A DNA stretch of 64,000 bases from Rhypophila decipiens (lineage: Eukaryota > Ascomycota > Sordariomycetes > Sordariales > Naviculisporaceae). Below the pieces are notes generated by a model. That model saw only the letters and a program-made list of their open reading frames with translations. It had not been told where the DNA came from and made no database searches. The position numbers and the translations under genes were made by a program. The stretch spans positions 1 through 64,000 of the forward strand of contig MU858129.1 of the NCBI GenBank assembly GCA_033297075.1. Direction: 5' to 3'. Numbering within the stretch: position 1 is the stretch's first letter; the number at the start of each line of letters is the position of its first letter. Below, piece after piece: positions 22,695 to 32,875 of this stretch.

Positions 22695-23341
22695 TTAGCT
22701 CTCCTCAGAAGCAGCAGTGAACTCGGCGTATTCGTCCTCCTTCATCAAGCTCTCAAACTCCTGCACACCCTCCGGGGTGACCTTGACCTTGACGACCCAG
22801 CCACCTCCACGGGAATCGTCCTCTGGCAGCTGATTGATAGTGCCAGGCTTCTCCTCGAGTACAGTGTTGACGCTCGTGATTTTGCAGCTGACAGGCGAGT
22901 TGATATCGGCGGCGCTCTTGACCGACTCAACGGCGCCGACCGGGTCGCCGGCCTTGACTACCTTGCCGACCTCGGGGAGCTCCACAAAAACAACATCGCC
23001 CAGTGCCTGGGCTGCGTATTCCGAAATTCCGATGACCGCGGTCTCGCCGTCGCCTGAGATGTCAACCCATTCGTGCTCCTTCGTGTATCGTTTCTCGAGA
23101 TCTGGCAAGGGAGTATATGGTTAGATAGCTGGTGGAGGCCACAATTGGTTTCCCTCGGTCGGAAATGACAAATGGCCAAGGAGAGCTGGACAGAAATCCA
23201 TCTTCGGTGACCCATCAACTTACTTATCGCAGAAATGGAGAATGGGCGGGTGATTGACTGGCGTGCAACAGAGCTCCTTGCCAAGGATGTGAGGGCTGCA
23301 GAGGGCCTGGCAAGCCTCAAACACCGCGCAATTGAGGCCAT
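22695..23341 (-). CDS. GCV3: Glycine cleavage system H protein, mitochondrial
   Basis: Two exons (23341-23224 and 23101-22695) give 174 residues. The first exon encodes an Arg/Ser/Ala-rich mitochondrial presequence (MASIARCLRLARPS ... RPFSISAI). The second encodes the H protein: KRYTKEHEWVDI, GISEYAAQALGDVVFVELP, and the lipoylation site VGAVESVKSAADINSPVS with the modified lysine at about residue 101. H protein shuttles the aminomethyl intermediate between the P, T and L proteins of the glycine cleavage complex in the matrix. The intron has donor GTAAGT and acceptor CCAG and restores NLEKRYTKE. The start follows the homologous presequence; the frame is open upstream but without ATG. Confidence 0.96.
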
Positions 23342-25053
23342 TGTTAATGATTCGAGCAGCAAGGAGCTGGAGCGAGTTGATGACGAAGGAAAGAAGTGAC
23401 TGGTAAGGTCTTTTCTTTGGCGGTGTAAGAAAGAAACGACGAATGCAGCAATTCAGAAAAAAGCAGGGCTTGGGTCGAATGACGCCGATAAGGACCGAGC
23501 TTCCTTTTCTGATCTGACGGCACAAGAACCGACTGGGCTGGCCCCGATCGGTAAAACGGGTGGATTCGGCTCAAAGGACACACCCGGGCTTGCGCATTGT
23601 CATCACGTGCACTCGTGAGCCACTCCTGGAATTTCAAGCCACGCCCGTCGGGCTGCTTAGGTAATATCACGCGGGGATCGTGCCATCGAAATCATGAAGA
23701 GTTGAAAAACAGCCCCGCGAGTACCCACCAATGACGCGAGAGTTGGAGATTGAAACAAGGCATTATGCTTGTTTCATGCCTTTCAATATTCCGTAGGTTT
23801 ATATTGGGACGGGAAAATTGCCAGGTACCAGTTTTCAACGTTGTTATGTATGCTGTTCTGACGACCTTTTCCTGTTGACATCCTACATTCTTTGTGTTTA
23901 CTTCATACCCCTCCCTGGTCTTCATGTTTACTTTCGGCTCAAATGCACCTGGATGTCGAGTCCGCTTCATGTTATCCGTAGTAGCTTGTCATTGCTGCTT
24001 TCACCCTCTCACGACTGCAGCAGGTTTGTTCCAAACGGTCGCGTTGGGCGCGTCAAGTTTCCATTATCGCGCCAGACTGCATAAAAACGCAATAAGATGA
24101 TAGGTCGATGTTGACCAGTGCCTCGATGCACGGCATTTATCAATTTAACTGGGAACAGCCAGCGACTAGCGTGGGGCATGTCTTTGAGGTTCTATTGGAT
24201 TTCCCCTTTGCCAGCTGATACCAGATAGCGCCTGGCTGGTGAATTGTGACCTTAATCGGTGAAAACAGCTGCTGACAGTGCTGAGGTGTGGCGCTAGTGG
24301 TGGCTTCCGACGTGGCACGCACCGAGCCTGAGGTCCATTGCGGTTTCCAGTTTCGCGATCGGTGCATGTGGATTCCTCACCCGCCCCTCCAATCGATTTC
24401 CCCCCTTGCTGCCTCCCAACAACCAGGCCTGGAAAGTAGTCCAAAACGGAGCTTCAATTCTGGAGTCATTCAGCCCATCTTCCAGAATAATCTGGGGCAA
24501 CCGCATTTATTTTACAGCATTTATTTTCGGTTCTCTTTTCAGAAGTTGGCTTGTGGGTTTTTATTTTCCTCTTGAGCCACTGCAGCTGCACTTTTGACAT
24601 CTCTCCCGAGTCCCCTGTCAGTGTCAGCGTCTGCATTAGCTTGCCCTCCACTTGTCCAGGCCTCCCGAGAATAGCGTCGATGACAGACAGAGGCTTGTGA
24701 TTTACTTTCGCCTTTGCTGACGGGACCTGGGTACGATTAAGAACCAAAGCGACTCCATCTACCTAGACCTCGCCCTCTGTGGCATCGATTCTATGAAGCC
24801 GTCATCGAGCTAGCCCATAAACTCGACCGACGAGCCGAACACCTCCTCCAACCCTCTCCTCTCCCTCTCTCCCTCTCTCCCGCGACTATCGAGACAGCTT
24901 CCCGAATTAACGCTTCTACGCTTCGAGAACTTGGAGGTCGACCCGGCTCTGATCTGTAGCGCTGTAGACAAAGTACTGTCTTGCAGCAGCCTTATCTTCA
25001 ACCTGGATTCCTCAATTCTGTCAGCGGGGTCTCCGGCCCAATTTCACGACGCC
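23342..25053. promoter_or_regulatory. Divergent intergenic region between GCV3 and the Tem1/Spg1 GTPase gene
   Basis: Both genes are transcribed outwards from this 1.7-kb stretch. A TCACGTGC E-box-like site lies at 23603-23610, about 265 bp upstream of GCV3. A CTCTCCCTCTCTCC pyrimidine block lies at about 24858-24883, close to the GTPase start. The GTPase frame is open back to an ATG at 24931, so the true start could be earlier. No other gene is supported. Confidence 0.45.
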
Positions 25054-26107
25054 ATGGAAGATCAGAACCACATCCCTCCTGCGGTCGTCGACCTTCAACA
25101 AGACGATTCCCTCGCCGGTATTGAAGGCTCGCCCCAGTTAACATCAGACCAAAACCTGGCATATCGCGAACGACGACATGCACAGTCTCAGTCCTTCGAT
25201 AATGCGGCGTTGTCTAACTCTCCACTTCCGCAGCAGCCTGAGAGCATGGAAGTCGATATCAACGGCAGATATACCACACCTCCGGTCCAGCCTCCATCAA
25301 TATCTCGCCCTCCTTCGGGTCTCTCCGGGCAGGGTGCCAACTATGCCGCAGATCATGCTTCGCGAGCCGGAAGCAATGGCGCAGCAACCGAGCAGAATAA
25401 TGGGAGGAACCATGTCGTGATCAAGGTTGGAATGGTGGGCGACGCACAAATCGGCAAAACAAGTCTAATGGTGAAGTACGTCGAGGGTAGCTGGGATGAG
25501 GACTATATTCAAACGCTGGGTGTCAACTTCATGGAGAAGACCATCAGCATCCGCAATACAGAGATCACATTCAGCATCTGGGATCTGGGAGGCCAGCGAG
25601 AGTTTGTCAACATGCTGCCGCTCGTGTGCAACGATGCGGTAGCCATTCTCTTCATGTTCGACCTGACCAGGAAGAGCACATTGAACAGTATCAAGGAGTG
25701 GTACCGCCAGGGGCGGGGATTCAACAAGACGGCGATTCCTGTCCTGGTTGGAACAAAGTACGATCACTTTGTGAACTTGTCGCGCGAGGAACAGGAGGAG
25801 ATTTCAAATCAGGTATGTTTCGTCGTTCTGTCTCCCACTCGCTGTGACTTATGATTAACCAAACATCCAGGCCCGGCGCTTCGCCAAGGCAATGCGGGCG
25901 GCCCTGATCTTCAGTAGCACGAGCCACAGCATCAACGTTCAAAAGGTATGTCACCAGCTTCTGTGTTGTCCTTTTCTTCGTCACACGCGTCTAACCATAG
26001 GTCCTTAGATATTCAAAATTGTGCTATCCAAGGCGTTCGACTTGAAGTGCACGATTCCTGAAATCAGCAACGTTGGTGAGCCACTGCTACTGTACCAATC
26101 CTGCTAA
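25054..26107 (+). CDS. TEM1: Septation GTPase of the Tem1/Spg1 family
   Basis: Three exons (25054-25812, 25871-25945, 26009-26107) give 310 residues. Residues 1-125 are a disordered, Ser/Pro/Gln-rich extension. The Ras-like domain follows: G1 [14 protein letters not shown] (about 130), [21 protein letters not shown]3 [15 protein letters not shown] with Gly-Gly, and G4 GTKYDHF using TKYD instead of NKxD. Those deviations, and the end [17 protein letters not shown], are diagnostic of Spg1/Tem1 rather than Rab or Ras. The C-terminus ends LLLYQSC without a CAAX box, as in the family. These GTPases switch on the septation initiation or mitotic exit network at the spindle pole body. An in-frame ATG at 24931 would add 41 residues. 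Confidence 0.94.
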
Positions 26108-28346
26108 ATGAAGCAGGATCGAGAGTGGTCCGGTCCGCCCCCATTGCAGTTCGTCGTGGTGATGATGATCGAGCAAAAAGGTCTCGGTCGACTCTCCACT
26201 TTTGCGCTCATGTTTGAGTTGTGTGGTGGACGTATGGGAAGGAACCCATAACCTCCATCTCGAGCCTTTAATGATTACGGCTTAAATTGCTACAGGTTGA
26301 AGAAGTAGAGAGTTTTCACCTACTGGGTCTGTCGGGACTGGAAGAGCGATGGGACATATGGGTCGCCATATTTCATCACTCGCTAGTTGCCATCAAACAC
26401 CCAAACCATCCTCCCAGGAGGACACGCCTACACCGGCATTATCAAACTTGCTTGTCAATGTTTACTTTCCTTTGTGTATTGCAACCCAGGCCGCTGAAGT
26501 GGAATGAACGGTTAGAAGAACAGACAGACCACGAAGTTCATGGATGGCTCGCTTAGAACAAGGTTGCGCTGTGGGGGATAACGCGAAAGGGGCAAAGGGA
26601 AACGATGAAGATTCCTCTTCCATTTTCTATTCTTGTTCTCCTTTTACCTTCATGGGGGAACAATAACACAGAGATACCATGCGCTGGCACAAAAAGACTA
26701 AAAGCCATGCACACTAAAACCGCCGCCATCATCACCACACCTCTGGTGACTTTCAAGGACGGCTTAACTGGATGGGTGATTGGGAATTTTAACAAACTGG
26801 GACCGGACAGGGGAATGGGTGTTTTCTTCTCTTATTGTTTGCTTCTTCTTCCCATTTCCTTTGGTACGCTTTTCGATATCTAGCTTTTTTTATTTCTATC
26901 ACCCTTTTTTCCCTTTGCATATTTTCGGCTTGGGTTGTTCTGGTGCGTGCCAATCCGTGCTTGTTCGTGTCAAACCATCGCCATGCGCGAAGCTACCCCG
27001 ACCCTTTCCATTTTTATTTGTATAAGCCGTGTAGGAGAGGAATTGAGGGTTGTGCAGCAGAGAATGAGAGGCATCAGCTTTGAAATGTCACAATTACCAT
27101 ACTAATACTACTGTTATTACTGTATCTAGTATATTCATCTTTGCCTTCATCCATTGTCAACATGCTCCCCAGACGTACGTAACGTGTCGCGGCCGAGACC
27201 AATACGGAACTTCCCATCTCACTCAGTCGTTCACAAATACCTCACAGGAGAGCGGGGAGGCAGGTCGGTGATATGTTCTACAGCAACCAAGCACGAGAAC
27301 TCAACAACCGACCGCATCTAAGATGGCACAGCTGGAACCTATAAGCAATGATGAGTTGGCCAGAGACGGGGTAACCTGCGACCACGATCTGTGAGACTTC
27401 AAAGAGCTTAGACAGCCTTTTCTGACCCACCAAACGGAACATGGCAGTTACTATGGGTCTTCTGCCTGTGTGCTTGGTACACGGTCAAACTCCGGGTTTC
27501 TTCCGACTCGATTGGCCCTTGGACACAGGGACCTGTTCGGGCTGGCTCACGGCTATGCCACCGGCACACTGCCTGCTCCTCCAAGTTTGAACAACTCCCC
27601 ATTTCTCTACCCGCTGCTAATAATACATGTCCGGTTAAGGTTGTCATCTACGGCCTTTGCGTTGCCATGGCCGCCACCGCGAATACCATCATGGCATCCC
27701 AGCGCCTGGTATCGTTCGTTCTTTTGCTCGGCTGGCCATCCGCATGGTTGCACCTTTTCACGGCTTGGTGACCTACGGAGGAGGGAAAGGAAGCATCGCC
27801 ATCACATTGGACTGTCACCGCGCAACTGTCCCACGGTCGACGTAATCCTCCCGACGACGTTCAGACCCCGATTTAGAAGGCTAACCCGGGTTGGGTTAAA
27901 ATATGGAAGCTCTAAGAGAGATTGTGCTCCCAGAGCTACCAGGAGAAAGGTGTGACTGAAGAAGCAGCGTCTTTTGAGGGCAGACTGTTGAGACAGAACC
28001 AACTCATCTTTGTCTTTGTTTCGTGCGCAATATCTGGGCGAGATTTCTGTTGTGTTCAGAAACTGCGTTGACAGCGCCCCCAGTATGGTCTAGAACTAGA
28101 ACGCGGCGCAAATATTTACTCATGGGAGCAAGATATAAGCCCATGGAGAGGAGAATGCTCAGCTCGAGAATCACTCCCCATTTAAGACGAGTTGGAGACT
28201 CTGTGTCAACAGACAAGTTCCAAAAACACATTCATATACTCGTCATCACCACCAGGGAACACTTTCCAGCCTTCGAAGTAGGCAACTCGGACATACAACG
28301 CCAGAGTAGAGCAACGATACAACTTGTCTATCCCAATATACAGACA
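26108..28346. other. 2.2-kb intergenic region
   Basis: No convincing gene is present. Open frames at 27470-27955 and elsewhere lack domains and overlap frames on the other strand. From 28020 the sequence is the probable leader of the secreted-protein gene. T-rich tracts lie around 26885-26925. Confidence 0.45.
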
Positions 28347-29037
28347 ATGAAGTCCTATATCGCCATCTCAGCGGCACTTGCCCACCTCGTGGCTGGACAA
28401 ACCCCGGTAGCACCGGCAGCTTCCAACTCGGCCACCTTCTGGACAGACGGCAAACCCACCGCGTCAGTGGGTGCCCCTGCCCCAGGAGCGAGTGCCGCCA
28501 TTTGCGGCCAAGGCTTCACCTACTGCGGGTACATTCTCCGTGATCACCAGAGTACGTGCTCTTTCCCCCTTCCCTTCCCCTAACCATCATCGCCAAACTA
28601 ACCACCCCAATTCTTCTCATTGATAAGACTTCCGCGAAGAGGACATAGTCCGCGTCTACTGCGCCTCAAACAAGGACAACTGCGTAGACGGCAAGACGAA
28701 GACGGACCCCCTGCAGGCCCTCTTTGTCTGTCTCCCTCCCCAGTCGCAAGCCATCCCCGTGCCCAACGACGAGGAATGGCCGACCAACTCCCACGGCGAC
28801 CATGACGTCAACAAGCAGCAGCACAACCACCATATCATCAAGAACAAGAACATACACGGTCTGCGCAACCGTCGACAGGCTGCGCCTTCGGGCCTGACGG
28901 GCGGCGGCGGAAGCGATACCTGCAGCTCGACTCCCACCACGGGCAACCAGCTTGCTTTGCTCTGCTCGTGCGGGAACAAGTGTCTCAACCCCAAGGAGGA
29001 TCACATTGGAAGGTGTGATACGCCTTGCTCTCAGTAA
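28347..29037 (+). CDS. Secreted cysteine-rich protein (204 aa)
   Basis: Two exons (28347-28551 and 28628-29037), donor GTACGT, joining DHQ to NFREEDIVRVYC. A classical signal peptide is visible (MKSYIAISAALAHLVAG). The mature part has 11 cysteines, in ICGQGFTYCGYIL, VYCASNKDNC, FVCLPPQ, SDTCSSTP, LLCSCGNKCLN and RCDTPC. Between the second and third groups is a His/Asn/Lys-rich stretch (HGDHDVNKQQHNHHIIKNKN). The Gly/Ser/Thr linker and lack of a transmembrane helix suggest an extracellular protein. Small cysteine-rich secreted proteins are often wall-associated proteins or effectors; nothing in the sequence decides which. I do not recognise a named domain. The unpaired cysteine number leaves one free thiol or a dimer. 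Confidence 0.8.
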
Positions 29038-29877
29038 TGTAATGGCCACGTTCATATCTACCTATGGATGGATGGCGGTCGTCGCAAGGGTGTTGCTATA
29101 AGGGACGGACTACCAGTAGTATCCTGAGGAAGGGTGGGTTTCAGGGAACTGCTGCTGTGAAGGGGTTTGTTTGACCAGACTGGTCTGATGAGACAGATAG
29201 GTAGCTTCAAGGCTTTTCTTTATCATTGATCATAAAATAATTCTTCTTCTTTCCTTCGGCCCTTTTAAGATGTAAACATAAACTTAGAGAGGTGAACTGA
29301 ATCTCAGATGGAGTCGCTCCTTTCCCATTGCATCCTTGCTTGCCTCCGTGCCTCCATCTTACTCTCTTCTTTTAATCGCTCTAATGAAGATAAGGAAGAG
29401 AGCACGCTCACTCACGCGCAAAACGAAGTATGAAATGACGAATAACACACCTTGCCATGCTGAACTAATAGAGCTGAGGTACTTCTCTAAAATGCCCTAT
29501 AATGACTCAAAAATATACATGATGGGGAGTGCTATTAAAGCGTTGAAAGTCAAGTTTAAGCTATGATTGTATTTCCACACCCATTCTTCAATACAATTAT
29601 ACTTGAAAACAGTCGCTTAAGCTGTATGGATTCCTCCCAGAGGCGTATTTTGGTCTCCTGATGGCATGAAAAATAAGTCCACCATGCACACGATCAACCA
29701 AAGAATAGATACCGTACACCTTGAAGCAGCCACCGTAAATGCAAAGCCCGACAACCCTGACCAGCCTTTGAGTGATAATGATACATTCAAACAACGCAAT
29801 CCTCCTTCCCGCGCCAGGGGGAGATTGAGAAAACAGAGACAAAACTCCAACGATGAAACCTCCGTATAACACCTTTA
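29038..29877. other. Convergent 3' region between the secreted-protein gene and RAD7
   Basis: Sequence is AT-rich from 29220 to 29600. At 29574-29592 it contains TCCACACCCATTCTTCAAT, close to the right end of the MITE-like element at 36.87 kb, but no partner end was found nearby. No coding gene is supported. Confidence 0.45.
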
Positions 29878-31947
29878 TTAATCGTCATTTCCATCGATTA
29901 CCATCCCAAGGGCGTTAGGCACGCCGATAAGCAGTTTTCCGTGGGGGACCACCACATCCCTCACCTTCATACACCCAAAAACGACCAACTCTCGCAGTTG
30001 AGCTGCACAGCTGCGGAAGATGCTTCCCACGATGAAGTCGTTGACTTCTTCGCAAAAGCTAATCTCGAGCTTCCTCATTTCCGGATACACAGTTGTCGCC
30101 GAGAAAGCCTTCTCGAACGCCTCGGCGGTAATATGACGGCAGCCCTGAACGCTGATGTATTTGGCCTTCCGAGAATGTGCCATCATGGCTTGGAATCCAT
30201 TGGAACATAGCCCAACATTGTCGGGGTTGGAGCGTGGGTGGGCAGAATCGATTTGGCGGCAGTTGTTCAGATCGATGAATTCCAGGCCTGGGTTTAGCCA
30301 GCCGGTAAACAGCCGGACGAAGCCCTCATCGGTCATGGCTTCACTGTCCGTGATTCGAAACTTTCTCAGTGACCTGCAGTGGTTGTGTGCTGCGTCAAGG
30401 ATGGTATTGTCGGCGTTTGGGACTCGCGTGATTGAGAATGTCCGGAGGTCATGCCCGATCTTTTCCAAAAGATGGACAAAGATGTCTGGATGCACCGATT
30501 TGCGCAGCTCCAGGCTGACATGACGCAGAGACTTTACTTTCGCAATCGACTTGACTCCTTCACCAGTCACTGCCTGGTTGTGAGAGACCTTGAGACGTTC
30601 CAACGACGGGCAACATTCCTCCAACTCGGCTAGGACGTCATCTCCAAAGTGCTTATCGGTCCAGTACACTCTTAGAGATTTAAGCGACTTGCCTCTCTCA
30701 CGCAGAAACTTTTTCCAGTGCTCGCTTGATAGGAGGTTGGCGCCGTGCAGGTAGAAATCCTCCAGTTCGATATTTCGAGTCAGAAGATAGTCCATTACCT
30801 CATCTTTGAAATGAACCGCATTTCTGATCTTGAGCTGTTTCAGGTTCGGTACTGTCTGGAAAATTTTGATAAAGTCGTCAGAACTGAGTTTGCCTCCATC
30901 ATAGATGTTGACTTCCTCAGCGGTTGACTGCAAGAACAGGTTCAGAGTTCTCGGGTCGACCAGACGATGTTTGGAGAGCTTGCGAGCGATTTTGTCGACG
31001 ACCATGGGATGCAGCCCTCCGAGATCCTCAGCTAGGTCAATGTTCTTGGCGAGTGTTTGGATACACAACGTCACCAGACTCTTGGCGCCGGGGTGGTAAC
31101 TGCCGTCAAGTACAGCACTCGCCATTTGTCTCCGTCTGCCTACTCCAGTACCGGTAGTCGGTCGTTTGGGTTTCCTCTTCGCTGGAGCAGCGTCTTTGGC
31201 AAGCTCCTTGCCGCACGGGGTGCAGAGCAAGCCTCCATCAGGCGAGTTGCGAGAATACGGGGTGACAGTGAAACGTTTCCCGCAGGCGGCACAATTTTCC
31301 ATCTGGCCAGGCAGTGGTAGTGGTGCTGCACGCTGCTTGAAAAGGGTACCCAAGAGCTCCTCGTCGTCGTCGTCGTCTGAATCGTTCAAGCGTTTGCGTT
31401 TTTGAAAAGATTTCTTGGCCTTGATCTTATCGATGATTTCCTTGTTCTCCTTCTTCCGCTGCTCTTCGCCAGTGACGGCGGCGACACGCCTACCTCTGCG
31501 TCTAGGCAGAACAACAACATCATCTTCTTCTTCTTCTTCTTCTTCTTGCTGCTCAGTCTGGTTGTCAGGTGTGCCGTCCGCAGCAGCAGCTCTTCGTCTT
31601 GCTTCAGCATCGCGGCGAATTTGATTGGCAGAGATGTTATGCGACTGGGAATTCTAGTTAGTGATCTTTCTATGCCCTTGGGGATATTCATCCAGCCACG
31701 ACATGTGAACGTCTCCACATGAGGTCATTTGGTCCTTTTGAGTTCCTGAAGGGAAATCTTTAAGGCAATGTGGACTTCTCTTAATGTCGTAAGGTGTAGA
31801 GCACGCCTACTGGAGGAGTACCACAGGTGCACCGTTTATCGTAAGGGAGTATCAAGAAAGAAGGAGGAGATAACTTACAGCTAAGAAATCAGTCAGCGCC
31901 GAATGTGGGCCCCTAATCCCATTGCCTGCACCGTTCTGGCGAGACAT
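29878..31947 (-). CDS. RAD7: Rad7-like nucleotide excision repair protein
   Basis: Two exons (31947-31879 and 31644-29878) give 611 residues. The short first exon encodes MSRQNGAGNGIRGPHSALTD, joining after a 234-nt intron to SHNISANQIRRDAEARRR, the usual Rad7 N-terminus. A poly-Glu run (encoded by a CTT/TTC repeat at about 31525-31548) and basic segments follow, then a four-cysteine zinc-binding motif (C141, C144, C164, C167; CAACGKRF and LLCTPC). The rest is leucine-rich repeats (for example VPNLKQLKIRNAVHF, CPSLERLKVSHN, LEFIDLNNCRQ). Yeast Rad7 partners Rad16 in recognising lesions in non-transcribed DNA and in a ubiquitin ligase with Elc1. Here its gene is head to head with the RAD16 homologue. 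Confidence 0.95.
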
Positions 31948-32875
31948 GTTGTTTGAGAGGATTGCGGAGAGAGGTAAACAGAAGATGGATCACTCAGTCA
32001 AAAACAATGCCCAAATAGGGGCAATTACAAGTGAAAAACCAGTTCGCAACGACTCGGCTGTTGTGTATGCGGATTTATGTCGGGGGCCGTCGGCGATAGG
32101 GGAGGATTGGCAAAAGGAATGCAAGTTCAGACACGGTTCGACGCGAGGAGGGGCGAATCAATTAAACTTTTCCAACGCCAGACCACCTGACGAGCTGGGC
32201 GGTTCCTGCCCCTTTTATTATCTTATCGACCTCTTTGTGCCCAATTTGCCCCTCAAGAAAACCCTTGCGCGGCTGCCTGGCAATTGTGGTGATCCAGGTT
32301 CAGATTGGTCATCTAAACATTCCAGACCACCAAATGACGAGACATGCTGAACTTAGCCTCCCACCGGAAATAACATACACAGGGGGGCCAGATTGTGTAA
32401 AAAGAGATGATCATATGGTTTAGACGAATAAACTAGACGCCTATAGTGATTCTGGCCGCCCTTGTTGCATAATTGCTATGCACGAATGGGCGTAAAGTGG
32501 TCACGTGATTGCGCGTCTGAGGCCAAACGCGATTTCCTTCCCTCCTTTAAGCTGAACTTTTGACCTTGAAGATCTCTGAGAGAGTGGCAAGTTCCCGTCT
32601 CATCGACCTGAACCTTTGTTTTCGCCCTTCTTTCTTGCGATAGAAGAGGGCTGGTTCAAAGGATCGTATACCTACACCAAACCTCGAGCTCGGTTCCGTA
32701 CTTTTCCTTTTCGGCCTTTGTGGAAATTGATTACAGCCTTTCGTCAAGTCCTGTCCGCACATTACTGGAACCATCTTGTCCTATTCAGAGCACTGCCCCT
32801 TTCCAATTTGTCAAACCCCCGATCGTCCGTGGTATTCTGAGCTCAATCAAGTGAGTTCCTAGGAGCTCCTGCAAG
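31948..32875. promoter_or_regulatory. Shared divergent promoter region of RAD7 and RAD16
   Basis: The two start codons are 928 bp apart and point outwards. A palindromic TCACGTGA (Cbf1/bHLH-type E-box core) sits at 32501-32508, about 370 bp before the RAD16 ATG. Frames read through this stretch on the plus strand (31922-32350) are antisense to RAD7 exon 1 and lack features of a protein. Which elements drive each gene cannot be read by eye. Confidence 0.55.

Noticed and set aside
25054..26107. Reading the GTPase as a Rab or Ras protein
   Set aside because: TKYD in place of NKxD, the WDLGGQ motif and the lack of a prenylation motif fit the Tem1/Spg1 family instead.
27470..27955. 161-codon open frame on the plus strand
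   Set aside because: No domain, signal peptide or composition typical of the real genes here; overlapping frames on both strands suggest chance openness.
31922..32350. 142-codon plus-strand frame in the RAD7-RAD16 interval
   Set aside because: It is antisense to RAD7 exon 1 and shows no protein-like features.
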